DNA of 64,000 nt from JAJYSO01 sp964579505 (GTDB taxonomy: Bacteria > Bacteroidota > Bacteroidia > Flavobacteriales > Flavobacteriaceae), in the NCBI GenBank assembly GCA_964579505.1, contig CAZOGC010000015.1, positions 1 through 64,000 of the forward strand. Direction: 5' to 3'. Under the pieces are notes generated by a model. That model saw nothing but the letters and a program-made list of their open reading frames with translations, had not been told where the DNA came from and made no database searches. Position numbers and translations under genes: made by a program. Shown in pieces: positions 1-7,869 of the stretch (positions are counted from its first letter, which is position 1; every line of letters starts with the position of its first letter).

Positions 1-17
1 TTTAATTGAAATTGCCG

Positions 18-25
18 TAAATTTG
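18..25 (+). promoter_or_regulatory. Candidate -7 promoter element of typA
   Basis: TAAATTTG fits the Bacteroidota -7 consensus TAnnTTTG and lies 23 bases before the typA ATG. The -33 region would fall at or beyond the window edge, so only half the promoter can be judged. Confidence 0.45.
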
Positions 26-48
26 CAAACTTTTAAAAATGGTTTGCT

Positions 49-1848
49 ATGGCAGATATTAGAAATATTGCAATTATTGCGCACGTTGACCACGGAAAAA
101 CGACACTTGTTGATAAAATCATGCATTATTGTCGAGTTTTTCGCGATAATGAAGACGTAAAGGATCTTGTTTTAGATAGTAACGATCTGGAGCGTGAGCG
201 CGGAATTACCATTACTTCAAAAAACGTAGCGGTTACCTATAAAGACACTAAAATTAATATAATAGACACCCCCGGGCACGCTGATTTTGGCGGAGAGGTA
301 GAGCGAGTACTCAATATGGCTGATGGTGTCTTACTATTGGTAGATGCTTTTGAGGGACCGATGCCGCAAACCAGATTTGTATTGCACAAAGCCATCGACT
401 TAGGTTTGAAACCTTGTGTGGTTATTAATAAGGTAGATAAACCTAACTGTACTCCTGAAGAAGTAAACGAAAAGGTTTTTGATTTGATGTTTGAATTGGG
501 AGCAGAAGAGTGGCAGTTAGATTATCCGGTGGTGTACGGATCCGCTAAACATGGCTGGATGAGCAAAGATTGGAGAAAACCTACAGACAATATAGCGCCA
601 CTATTAGATATGGTGTTGAACGAGATACCGGCTCCTAAAGTAGCAGAAGGCTCATCGCAGCTGTTGATTACCTCGTTAGATTATTCTTCTTATACCGGAC
701 GAATTGCCATTGGTCGTTTGCACCGCGGACATTTAAAAGAAAATATGCCGGTTGCTTTGGTAAAGCGAGAAGGAGCTATTGTAAAAACACGCATTAAAGA
801 ATTGTATCTTTTTGAAGGTATGGGACGCCGTAAAGTGACCGAAGTACAACCCGGCGATATCTGCGCTATTGTGGGGTTAGAAGGTTTTGAAATAGGTGAT
901 ACCGTAGCCGATGTAGAAAACCCGGAAGGAATGAAAACCATTGCCATAGACGAACCAACTATGAGCATGTTGTTTACCATTAACGATTCACCTTTTTTTG
1001 GAAAAGACGGGAAATACGTAACCTCTCGCCATATAAAAGACAGATTAGACCAAGAATTAGAGCGTAATTTGGCGCTGCGGGTAGAAGAAGCCGGTGGTCC
1101 GGATAGGTTTAATGTCTTTGGGCGTGGTATTATGCACTTAGCAGTGTTGATTGAAACCATGCGGCGTGAAGGATATGAGCTTCAAATTGGGCAACCACAG
1201 GTTATTATTAAAGAGATTGATGGCGTAAAATGCGAACCGGTAGAAGAACTTACGGTAGATTTACCGGAAGATTTATCGGGAAAAGCAGTAGAATTAGTGA
1301 GTCAGCGAAAAGGTGATTTGCTCAACATGGAAGCTCACGGAAACCGTATGACATGCGAGTTTATGATTCCGTCAAGAGGAATTATAGGTTTGCGTAATCA
1401 ACTGCTTACGGCTACTGCCGGAGAGGCTATTATGGCGCATAGATTTAAAGAATTTCAACCCTTAAAAGAGGGGATTCCCGGGCGTTTAAACGGCTCTTTG
1501 GTTTCTATGGAAAACGGAAAAGCGATTCCTTATTCTATTGATAAACTACAAGATCGCGGTAAGTTTTTTGTAGACCCGGGAGAAGATATTTACGAAGGTC
1601 AAATTGTAGGACAGAACACCCGTCCGGACGACATTAATGTTAATATTACGAAGACCAAGAAGATGACTAACGTACGGGCTTCGGGGTCTGACGATAAAGC
1701 TAAAATTGTGCCGGCAATTAAATTTAGTTTAGAAGAAGCCTTAGAATATATTCAAAAAGATGAGTATGTAGAGGTGACTCCAAATCATTTGCGATTGCGT
1801 AAAATATATTTAAAAGAGTTTGAACGCCGTCGTCACAGAAATGCGTAG
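49..1848 (+). CDS. typA: Translational GTPase TypA/BipA
   Basis: This is a ribosome-associated GTPase of the EF-G/LepA superfamily that supports 50S assembly and stress or cold growth in other bacteria. At 599 residues it has the usual family length. The G1 motif AHVDHGKTT is at residues 11-19, the switch I motif ERGITI near 50-55, DTPGH at 73-77 and NKVDKPN near 128. These are followed by the EF-Tu domain II, the EF-G-like domain V and the TypA-specific C-terminal domain. The ATG start puts the P-loop at the family position. The next gene follows 36 bases later on the same strand, so co-transcription is possible. Nothing looks truncated. The call is secure. Confidence 0.97.
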   Translation: MADIRNIAIIAHVDHGKTTLVDKIMHYCRVFRDNEDVKDLVLDSNDLERERGITITSKNVAVTYKDTKINIIDTPGHADFGGEVERVLNMADGVLLLVDAFEGPMPQTRFVLHKAIDLGLKPCVVINKVDKPNCTPEEVNEKVFDLMFELGAEEWQLDYPVVYGSAKHGWMSKDWRKPTDNIAPLLDMVLNEIPAPKVAEGSSQLLITSLDYSSYTGRIAIGRLHRGHLKENMPVALVKREGAIVKTRIKELYLFEGMGRRKVTEVQPGDICAIVGLEGFEIGDTVADVENPEGMKTIAIDEPTMSMLFTINDSPFFGKDGKYVTSRHIKDRLDQELERNLALRVEEAGGPDRFNVFGRGIMHLAVLIETMRREGYELQIGQPQVIIKEIDGVKCEPVEELTVDLPEDLSGKAVELVSQRKGDLLNMEAHGNRMTCEFMIPSRGIIGLRNQLLTATAGEAIMAHRFKEFQPLKEGIPGRLNGSLVSMENGKAIPYSIDKLQDRGKFFVDPGEDIYEGQIVGQNTRPDDINVNITKTKKMTNVRASGSDDKAKIVPAIKFSLEEALEYIQKDEYVEVTPNHLRLRKIYLKEFERRRHRNA

Positions 1849-1884
1849 TATATTGCGTTGCCTATAAATATAAAATCGTTTCAA

Positions 1885-2739
1885 ATGAAAAAAAATGCAT
1901 TCCGCTTTGGGGCCGTTGTTATGGCAATTTTGTGCACTTCTTTTGTCTTTGCACAGTCTAGCACACTTCGTTATACGGCGCACAATAAGGGTAAGTTTTT
2001 TGTGTATTGGGGATGGAACAGAGGGTATTATAGCCACTCAGATATCCATTTTCAAGGAAAAGATTACGACTTTACGATTTATAACGCTAAGGCACACGAC
2101 AAACAAAGCAGTTTTTCATACCACAATTATTTTCAACCTGATCGGGTAACCATTCCGCAGACAGATGTACGAATAGGTTATTTTATTACCGACCATTACA
2201 ATGTTTCATTGGGAATAGACCATATGAAATACGTGATGACTTCTGGGCAAAATGCGCGGGTTAATGGGTATATTGACGTTGCGAGCGGTAGCCCATATAA
2301 CGGTGATTACCATAACCAAATGACGTATATAGATGATAATTTTTTACATTTAGAACATACCGATGGGCTAAATTATATAAATGTACAAGTTGCACGATAC
2401 GACGATTTAGGTACGCTGTTGGGCGGTAAGTGGAACACCGATATATTTCAGCTTAATTTGTATGAGGGGCTGGGAGCCGGGGTTTTAGTGCCTAAAACTA
2501 ATGCTACTATTTTAAATCGCCCCAGACACGATAAGTTTCATCTTTCAGGATATGGTATATCGGCAATGCAAGGGCTTAACTTTACCTTTTTTAAACACTA
2601 TTTCTTTCAGGTAGAGTTAAAAGAGGGCTATATTAACATGCCTGATATTCGCACTACCTATTCATCTTCAGACAAAGCTTCACAACACTTTTTCTTTTTA
2701 GAGCCCACTATTATGTTTGGCGGTATTTTTAGATTATAA
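1885..2739 (+). CDS. Small outer-membrane beta-barrel-like protein, function unknown
   Basis: About 284 residues. It begins with a lysine-rich n-region and a hydrophobic signal peptide that ends near FVFAQ, so it is exported. The mature part is rich in aromatic residues (Tyr, Phe, His, Trp) in alternating patterns such as FFKHYFFQVELKEGY, and it ends in a terminal aromatic strand (FGGIFRL). That is typical of outer-membrane barrels in Bacteroidota. The ATG at 1885 was chosen over an in-frame TTG at 1858 because it places the signal peptide at the N-terminus. I recognise no specific family. It may share a transcript with typA. Its stop codon touches the imperfect palindrome that follows the res gene. 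Confidence 0.75.
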   Translation: MKKNAFRFGAVVMAILCTSFVFAQSSTLRYTAHNKGKFFVYWGWNRGYYSHSDIHFQGKDYDFTIYNAKAHDKQSSFSYHNYFQPDRVTIPQTDVRIGYFITDHYNVSLGIDHMKYVMTSGQNARVNGYIDVASGSPYNGDYHNQMTYIDDNFLHLEHTDGLNYINVQVARYDDLGTLLGGKWNTDIFQLNLYEGLGAGVLVPKTNATILNRPRHDKFHLSGYGISAMQGLNFTFFKHYFFQVELKEGYINMPDIRTTYSSSDKASQHFFFLEPTIMFGGIFRL

Positions 2740-2863
2740 TACGCAACGGCTTAAAAGGGTGGTTTATGAATAGATTGGCAAGTCGTTTTTTGGTACGACT
2801 AGCGGCCTGACTTAGCAATCTAGAATTGACGGAATAAGTTGTGTATGATTTTGCGCGTTAGCA
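2737..2863 (-). repeat. attC-like imperfect palindrome downstream of res
   Basis: Read on the minus strand, TGCTAAC begins 2 bases after the res stop codon. The outer arms TAATACGCAA (2737-2746) and TTGCGCGTTA (2851-2860) are inverted with 8 of 10 matches. Inside lie AGATTG/CAATCT (2773-2778, 2816-2821) and AGTCGT/ACGACT (2781-2786, 2795-2800). Length and nesting resemble an integron attC site, but the core boxes only partly fit RYYYAAC and GTTRRRY. The hairpin could instead serve transcription ending between the two convergent genes. Confidence 0.3.
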
Positions 2864-2865
2864 TC

Positions 2866-5427
2866 TTATTCGTTTAATGTGTTTTCCAATGTTTGTTTAA
2901 ATTCGTTTTCGTTGCTGTAATTGTAAAAGGGGACGGCTGTTATTCTGTAAGTGTCCGTATGTATTTTTATCGTCTTTTTATCTTGTCTAATCTCGTTTAA
3001 AAATTCTTCTTTCCATTTGTCGTGTGCAATCAAATGTTTTCCTTTTGGTTCTATGAAAACTTGGAAAGTCACATTCTTGTCGGCTCTTTGTTTGCAAAAC
3101 AGTAAAAAATCGGGTTCAAACCTTCTTCCCAACTTATCGTAAATTTTCACTTCCCGCTCATTTCGGATGAGATAGATGTTTTCAAATTTTTGGTTTAAAC
3201 TTTCAAACCGTCTGGAAAATAGTTCCACAAATTTCTTTTCTTCGCTTGTTCCATAATTTGCATTGTAAACATACCAAGGCTCATTGGCAACTAAATCTTC
3301 TTGTCCGTCTGCTCGTTCATCATATTTGTTTACACGAATTTTCTTATCCTTGAAAACTTTATGAACATAATCTGAAATAAAATTTGAGCCTTCATATTCG
3401 GTTGAATTGTTTTTTATGTCGGCTTCAATATCTTTTAAAAGACCTGTCAAGGCTTGAAGGTAATCGAAATGGGTTATGGCTTTCAAACGTTTTGGCGTTC
3501 CGCGAAAAGTGATTTCCAAGCTTGATAAATAGTCTTCACTTTCAATAAAATTGGCAATTGAACCAACGTTTGGAAAATAACGTGATAAATTCTCAAAATA
3601 GTAAAACGGATTTTGGCTCAACGCAAAACGAATCGTGTGTTTTGGGATTTCGGTCAGTTTTACATCTTTTGATTTAATGACATCGGAATCTGAAACCGTG
3701 GGTTCCAATTCAAATTCTATGGCATTTGACATTCTGCCAACTCCCGAGGAAAGTGTATGCTTGTAATTGGTTTTTGTCACGCCCAAATCGGCGAAGGATT
3801 TTATGTTGTCAAAATTTTTAGGTTCTTTTTTGTTGTAAAAAACTTGTCCTTCTTTGTAAAAATCGGTTTTCTTGAATTCAAGTTTTAGATTAAGCTGTTT
3901 GGTTTCCAAATTTTCGTCATCTTCATAAATACCCGATTCCACAAGGGCTTTTTTCAATTCCGAAATATATTTGCTGTCTTCTTTGGTGTGGTAATACAAT
4001 TCTTCCAAAGTTTTCAAGTCATTGGAAATATCATCATCGTATTTTCGGGTGTATTTATCCTGTCCGTTTTCCAAGGTAAACGGATAATACCGTGCGCCAC
4101 GACCGATTAACTGCGCTTCGGAAAGTGTGGTTTTTCCGGGTTTTCCCGCTCTGCCGTCCCGTCCTTCGTATAAACGTACAATATCGAACAAATTCAAAAC
4201 GTCCCAACCTTCATTGAGTTTTTGGACGGCAAAAACGGCTCTAATCGGGTTGTTTTCATCTTCCAAGGTGTTGAGCAAAATTTGGTTTTTCTCTGCTTCT
4301 TCGTCATTGTTGGCGCTTAAACAATTTTCTTCCTTGAAATTGTTCTGTATGCGTTTTACGATTTCGTTTAACGAAATACCCTTTTTCTCGAAGAATTTAA
4401 ACGCCTTTTGAACGATGGGAACGGTGGATGTTTTTTTGATTTTATCAATCATCGCCACCGAAAAATCATCAATTAGTTTGTGAAAATCGGCTTTGTTTTG
4501 CTCCGATTCTTTGATGGTCCTTTTGGCTTTGAACAAGATTACAGGCTTCAAATTGATGTTGTTTGACGTCGCCAATTCTTGGCGGTATAAATTTAAAATC
4601 AAGGCTTGGATAATTCTTTCTTGCTCATCGTACAAGGAACGGATGAGATTGATTTCCTTGGAATATTTGTCGATACGAAACTGGGCAAGGTCGTATTTGT
4701 AAATAACCTTGTTTTGGTATTTTTTTACGATTTTTTCGCTGTCATAATCCAAGGTGGCGGTAAATTCCAAAAGAATATTATCCAAGTTTTGATTGAGAAT
4801 TTCCAAAACTGTTCCTTCCCAACTGCCGAATAATTTACCGTTCCCGTTTTTAGTTCCACTGCTCAAATGGTGGGCTTCGTCCGCAATAAGCGCAATTTTC
4901 TTGTCTTTAAAATCTTCGTAGGTAAGGCTGTTTTCCTTGGTATTGTTCAGGTCGATGTGCAGTTGCTGAATCGTGGTAAACTTGATGTTTATATTTTCAT
5001 TGTCAGCTTCTTCAAAATTATCGACCGCTTTGATTAAAACTTCCTTGCCGTCAATAACGATTTTGTCTTTGAATAGATATTTCGAAGCCTGTTCGTTCAA
5101 AAAATTGTCCTTTGTTTTCTGAACAATGTTGTTGCTGTTCACAAAAAACAGAAAATTGCGGTAGCCTTTTTCGTAAAGGTAAAGCATCAAACCTGCCATT
5201 ACCAAGGTTTTACCGCTTCCGGTTGCCATATTGTAAAGCAAATGCAAGGGTTTGTAGGGTTTGCCTTCAAAATCTTCCGAATAGCAAAGAATAAAGCGTT
5301 GAAAAGCTTCGGTTTGGTAGGGGCGTGGCTCGTATTTTAGGTTATCGCCAATGTTGTTGGGAACGATTGTTTGTTCAAGTGTTCGTTTACCAAATTCCTG
5401 TAATAAAGTGTCGTATAAATAGGCCAT
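2866..5427 (-). CDS. res: Type III restriction enzyme, Res subunit
   Basis: This is the ATP-dependent translocase and endonuclease subunit of a type III restriction system. It cuts DNA carrying unmethylated sites when bound to Mod. At 853 residues it is a usual length for Res. It has a superfamily 2 helicase core: Walker A ATGSGKT at 68-74, DEAH at 183-186, a motif III-like FTATLD, and an arginine-rich motif VI region (QLIGRGARYYP). A PD-ExK-like nuclease stretch near residues 770-795 shows PDFLLF followed by EPKGK. It starts 4 bases after the mod stop codon, so the pair is translated from one transcript. All key motifs are present and the gene looks functional. Confidence 0.93.
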   Translation of the reverse strand: MAYLYDTLLQEFGKRTLEQTIVPNNIGDNLKYEPRPYQTEAFQRFILCYSEDFEGKPYKPLHLLYNMATGSGKTLVMAGLMLYLYEKGYRNFLFFVNSNNIVQKTKDNFLNEQASKYLFKDKIVIDGKEVLIKAVDNFEEADNENINIKFTTIQQLHIDLNNTKENSLTYEDFKDKKIALIADEAHHLSSGTKNGNGKLFGSWEGTVLEILNQNLDNILLEFTATLDYDSEKIVKKYQNKVIYKYDLAQFRIDKYSKEINLIRSLYDEQERIIQALILNLYRQELATSNNINLKPVILFKAKRTIKESEQNKADFHKLIDDFSVAMIDKIKKTSTVPIVQKAFKFFEKKGISLNEIVKRIQNNFKEENCLSANNDEEAEKNQILLNTLEDENNPIRAVFAVQKLNEGWDVLNLFDIVRLYEGRDGRAGKPGKTTLSEAQLIGRGARYYPFTLENGQDKYTRKYDDDISNDLKTLEELYYHTKEDSKYISELKKALVESGIYEDDENLETKQLNLKLEFKKTDFYKEGQVFYNKKEPKNFDNIKSFADLGVTKTNYKHTLSSGVGRMSNAIEFELEPTVSDSDVIKSKDVKLTEIPKHTIRFALSQNPFYYFENLSRYFPNVGSIANFIESEDYLSSLEITFRGTPKRLKAITHFDYLQALTGLLKDIEADIKNNSTEYEGSNFISDYVHKVFKDKKIRVNKYDERADGQEDLVANEPWYVYNANYGTSEEKKFVELFSRRFESLNQKFENIYLIRNEREVKIYDKLGRRFEPDFLLFCKQRADKNVTFQVFIEPKGKHLIAHDKWKEEFLNEIRQDKKTIKIHTDTYRITAVPFYNYSNENEFKQTLENTLNE

Positions 5428-5431
5428 TTCT

Positions 5432-7486
5432 TTATTGTTTCTTGATTTGGTAAAAGTCTTGGGTTACTTTCTTTTCTTCGTCCGTACATTCAAATTCGGT
5501 ATCGTTGAGCGAAGAAAGGTTAACGTACAACTGGTTTTTGTCCAACAACTCGCAAAGATGTTGTTTTTGTTCTTCGAGCGAAAGCTGTTTAAAATCTTCA
5601 ATATGTTCTTCTTGTTTTTTTATATTTACGTTGTAATTCAAAAAGGATTTGGCTTTCATTTGTTGCCAAATTTTCAAGAGCGCGGTTGCTGAGCTTGCCG
5701 AAGCAATTTGCTCTATAAAAGTTTGGTTGTATTTTTTAAGCTCAAAATAGGTAAAAGAACCACCGCCTTGCCAATTGACGGATTTGGAAATACCGCCTTG
5801 TTCGCCTTCAATTACTTTTTTCAAGCGTTCAACAGCTACGGTTTCAATATAATCCATTTGCTCTATGCCTATGTATTGTCGATTCATTTTGTGGGCAACC
5901 GCAGCTGTTGTTCCACTACCAATATGAAAATCTAAAACTATATCACTTTCAGAAGAACCTATAGTTACAATTTGCTTAATTAAGTATTCAGATTTGGGGT
6001 AAGCAAATATTTTCTTATTAAATAAGGACTGTAATTCTTCAGTACCACGTCTATTACTGTAACTTGTTTCGTTCCAAATAGTCCTTGGTAATTTTTTTCC
6101 AAGTCGCATTTTTTGCGCTACACGATATTCCCCATTATTCATTTTCTGACCTACAATGTCAATATTGAGATTATTTTGTGCTTTTTCTTTTCCCCATCGC
6201 CAAACAAACTGGGTTCCATCTTTTTTGGATAAGGGTGGAAAGATTTCGACTGTGTCTTTATCTTTTTCTAAGGTTAAATTGTAATACCCTTCGTCATTAG
6301 GAAAAATTGACGCATAAAACGGATAATACAGGTTTGGACGATTCCCCTTATGAAAATTACTATTACTATTAAAAAGCGGGTGTAAATAATAACGTCCAAA
6401 TTTATCTTCTTTGTTGTATTTTGAAGTATCCTTTATCTCAACCTTATTTAATTTAGTTGACGAATTATTCTTACTAAATATGTGAATATACTCCTGATTT
6501 TGAGCAAAAAACCCATAATCTCGCCCATTAGGCGTAGCATTAGTAATTAAAGTTGCTTGAAAATTAAATGTGTTAAAGACATCATCCATCAGTATTTTTA
6601 AATAGGATTGCTCATTGTCGTCACAATGAACCATTATTACACCATCTTTACGTAATAGTTCCTTTGCAATAGATAACCTATTTTTCATAAATGTCAACCA
6701 AGTAGAATGATTAAAGCTGTCATTATACTTAAATCCATCATTTCCTGTATTGTACGGTGGGTCGATATAAATCAGTTTTACCTTTCCGGCAAACTCTTTT
6801 TTTAGGGAATGTAAAGCCAACAGGTTGTTGCCTTTGATAATTAGGTTATCGGTAATGGTATCTTCGGGCAGACTTCGTTTTTTGTTCAGTTCTGCGTCTC
6901 GGGTAAATAGAGATTCTGAATCAAGTTCAGAATGACAGAGTGGGTGTTCGCTTGCTTGTGTTGTGCCTGCCGAAATATCAAACCTTTTGGCATTGGTCAA
7001 CACTTTGGGTTCGAGCAATTGGGTAATTTCGTCTTGCGCCAAAATCTCGTTGAAGAAAATTTCTTCCCGTTTGTCTTCTTCACGGCTTTGTCCACCTTCC
7101 AAAATACAATCCTTGAACGGCCAAACCAAAGCTGTTTCATTGCGTTGTTTGAGGTATTTTCCGTCAATCGTCAGTCCTACTTTGTTTTTATACTTCGTAT
7201 AGCTGTCGTTTAGGTAATTTTTTTGTTCCAAAAAGCGGGCAAACAGGTTTTGGTTGAAAATCGTTACGTCCTCTCCTTTTGATAGGCTCAGGGTTCGGAA
7301 GAATTTGGCTTTTAGTTCTTCGTTATCGAGCAAGAGTTCAATCAGTTCTTCATCAAAGTTTTGTGCCTTATTCAGTACCACCCATTTTTTCAGTTCCCCA
7401 TTGTCGGTCACGAAGTTGGGTTCTTTTTTAAGTTGGGATTCCAGTTCTTGGTATAATTTCATTGAATACAGAGTTTTAGCATTCAC
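5432..7486 (-). CDS. mod: Type III DNA modification methylase, Mod subunit
   Basis: This is the site-recognising adenine methyltransferase of the type III system, needed for both methylation and restriction. About 684 residues. The catalytic motif DPPY at 242-245 precedes the SAM-binding motif LDFHIGSGTT near 517-526, which is the beta-class order. Between them lies a variable region that should carry target recognition. A second ATG at 7462 (MKLYQELE) is an equally good start and may be the ancestral one. Three short palindromic repeats sit inside the frame, near residues 66-73, 186-192 and 594-601, without breaking it. A promoter candidate lies about 240 bases upstream, leaving a long structured leader. 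Confidence 0.93.
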   Translation of the reverse strand: MNAKTLYSMKLYQELESQLKKEPNFVTDNGELKKWVVLNKAQNFDEELIELLLDNEELKAKFFRTLSLSKGEDVTIFNQNLFARFLEQKNYLNDSYTKYKNKVGLTIDGKYLKQRNETALVWPFKDCILEGGQSREEDKREEIFFNEILAQDEITQLLEPKVLTNAKRFDISAGTTQASEHPLCHSELDSESLFTRDAELNKKRSLPEDTITDNLIIKGNNLLALHSLKKEFAGKVKLIYIDPPYNTGNDGFKYNDSFNHSTWLTFMKNRLSIAKELLRKDGVIMVHCDDNEQSYLKILMDDVFNTFNFQATLITNATPNGRDYGFFAQNQEYIHIFSKNNSSTKLNKVEIKDTSKYNKEDKFGRYYLHPLFNSNSNFHKGNRPNLYYPFYASIFPNDEGYYNLTLEKDKDTVEIFPPLSKKDGTQFVWRWGKEKAQNNLNIDIVGQKMNNGEYRVAQKMRLGKKLPRTIWNETSYSNRRGTEELQSLFNKKIFAYPKSEYLIKQIVTIGSSESDIVLDFHIGSGTTAAVAHKMNRQYIGIEQMDYIETVAVERLKKVIEGEQGGISKSVNWQGGGSFTYFELKKYNQTFIEQIASASSATALLKIWQQMKAKSFLNYNVNIKKQEEHIEDFKQLSLEEQKQHLCELLDKNQLYVNLSSLNDTEFECTDEEKKVTQDFYQIKKQ
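5687..5707 (-). repeat. Short palindromic repeat inside mod (third copy)
   Basis: On the minus strand this reads TTGCTTCGGCAAGCTCAGCAA. The ends TTGCT/AGCAA are inverted. The core resembles the dispersed CTTCGACAAGCTCAGC-type repeat found between genes in many bacterial genomes, a match made from memory. Here it encodes part of an Ala/Ser-rich stretch (IASASSA) near the Mod C-terminus. Confidence 0.5.
6913..6933 (-). repeat. Short palindromic repeat inside mod (SELDSES type)
   Basis: ATTCTGAA (6913-6920) and TTCAGAAT (6926-6933) form a perfect 8-bp inverted repeat around a 5-base loop. Read on the minus strand it encodes SELDSES, a peptide I associate with dispersed palindromic repeats that insert in frame into genes. 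It falls in a poorly conserved linker of Mod between the N-terminal domain and motif DPPY. Confidence 0.6.
7275..7298 (-). repeat. Degenerate repeat inside mod (LSLSKGE type)
   Basis: The plus strand resembles the dispersed CCTTTCGACAGGCTCAGG-type repeat with several changes. On the minus strand it encodes TLSLSKGED near Mod residues 65-73. It is the most diverged of the three copies in this gene. The identification rests on the peptide pattern and recall of the repeat family. Confidence 0.4.
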
Positions 7487-7527
7487 TTTACGATACCCAA
7501 AAAATACGTGGGCTAATCCCTAATACT

Positions 7528-7648
7528 TGCAATCGAGGTTCTTGCAAAACCTACTGTACAAAGCAAAAAGGAACGCCCACGCTTTAACGCAGGCGTTTCC
7601 ACTTTTACTTCCCTGTACAGTTGAAAAAATTGCAAGATTTCGATTGCA
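7528..7648 (-). promoter_or_regulatory. 121-nt nested palindrome in the mod 5' leader
   Basis: Four inverted pairs are nested in register: TGCAATCGA/TCGATTGCA (7528-7536, 7640-7648), TCTTGCAA/TTGCAAGA (7540-7547, 7630-7637), ACTGTACA/TGTACAGT (7553-7560, 7614-7621) and AACGCC/GGCGTT (7572-7577, 7592-7597). All four are perfect. The fold ends about 40 bases before the mod start and lies inside the transcript predicted from the promoter at 7727-7760. It could be a structured leader, a small non-autonomous mobile element or a bound protein site. There is no T-run, so it is not a simple terminator. Confidence 0.55.
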
Positions 7649-7726
7649 GGAAATTTTAAAGCGAAACGCTATATTTTATATGTTGTTAATTCTTCTTATT
7701 TTATCATAAACATCAATTATTGGTTT

Positions 7727-7760
7727 CAAATATACTGTTTTTGGAGCGTTGACTAACAAA
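7727..7760 (-). promoter_or_regulatory. Candidate promoter of mod-res
   Basis: On the minus strand TTTG (7757-7760) and TATATTTG (7727-7734) are 22 bases apart, matching the Bacteroidota -33/-7 pattern at the long end of its spacing. Transcription would begin near 7720 and give mod a leader of about 230 bases. The -33 box overlaps the CTAACAA end of the adjoining palindrome. Confidence 0.5.
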
Positions 7761-7862
7761 ATAGTCTTCTCATATTTTTTTGTGTTTGGCTTTAATCTCA
7801 CACGTGCGGGATTAAAGTTTAAACCTGCTAGACAGGCGAGTTACATAAAATCGTTGTTAGCA
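7753..7862 (-). repeat. attC-like imperfect palindrome downstream of the esterase
   Basis: On the minus strand TGCTAAC begins 7 bases after the esterase stop codon, and the element closes with GTTAGTC. The outer arms CTAACAA (7753-7759) and TTGTTAG (7854-7860) are perfectly inverted. An inner 8-bp pair CTTTAATC/GATTAAAG flanks 7790-7817. The same heptamer follows the res stop. The size fits an integron attC site, but the core boxes are only a partial match and no integrase gene is in view. Confidence 0.35.
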
Positions 7863-7869
7863 GCCGTTT

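Noticed and set aside
690..1160. A 156-codon minus-strand frame inside typA.
   Set aside because: It is fully antisense to conserved TypA domains and has a Ser/Pro/Thr-rich composition typical of shadow frames.
2866..7486. The idea that the three in-frame repeats have inactivated mod or made it phase-variable.
   Set aside because: The frame is intact, both catalytic motifs are complete, and the repeats are single palindromes, not tandem tracts that could slip.
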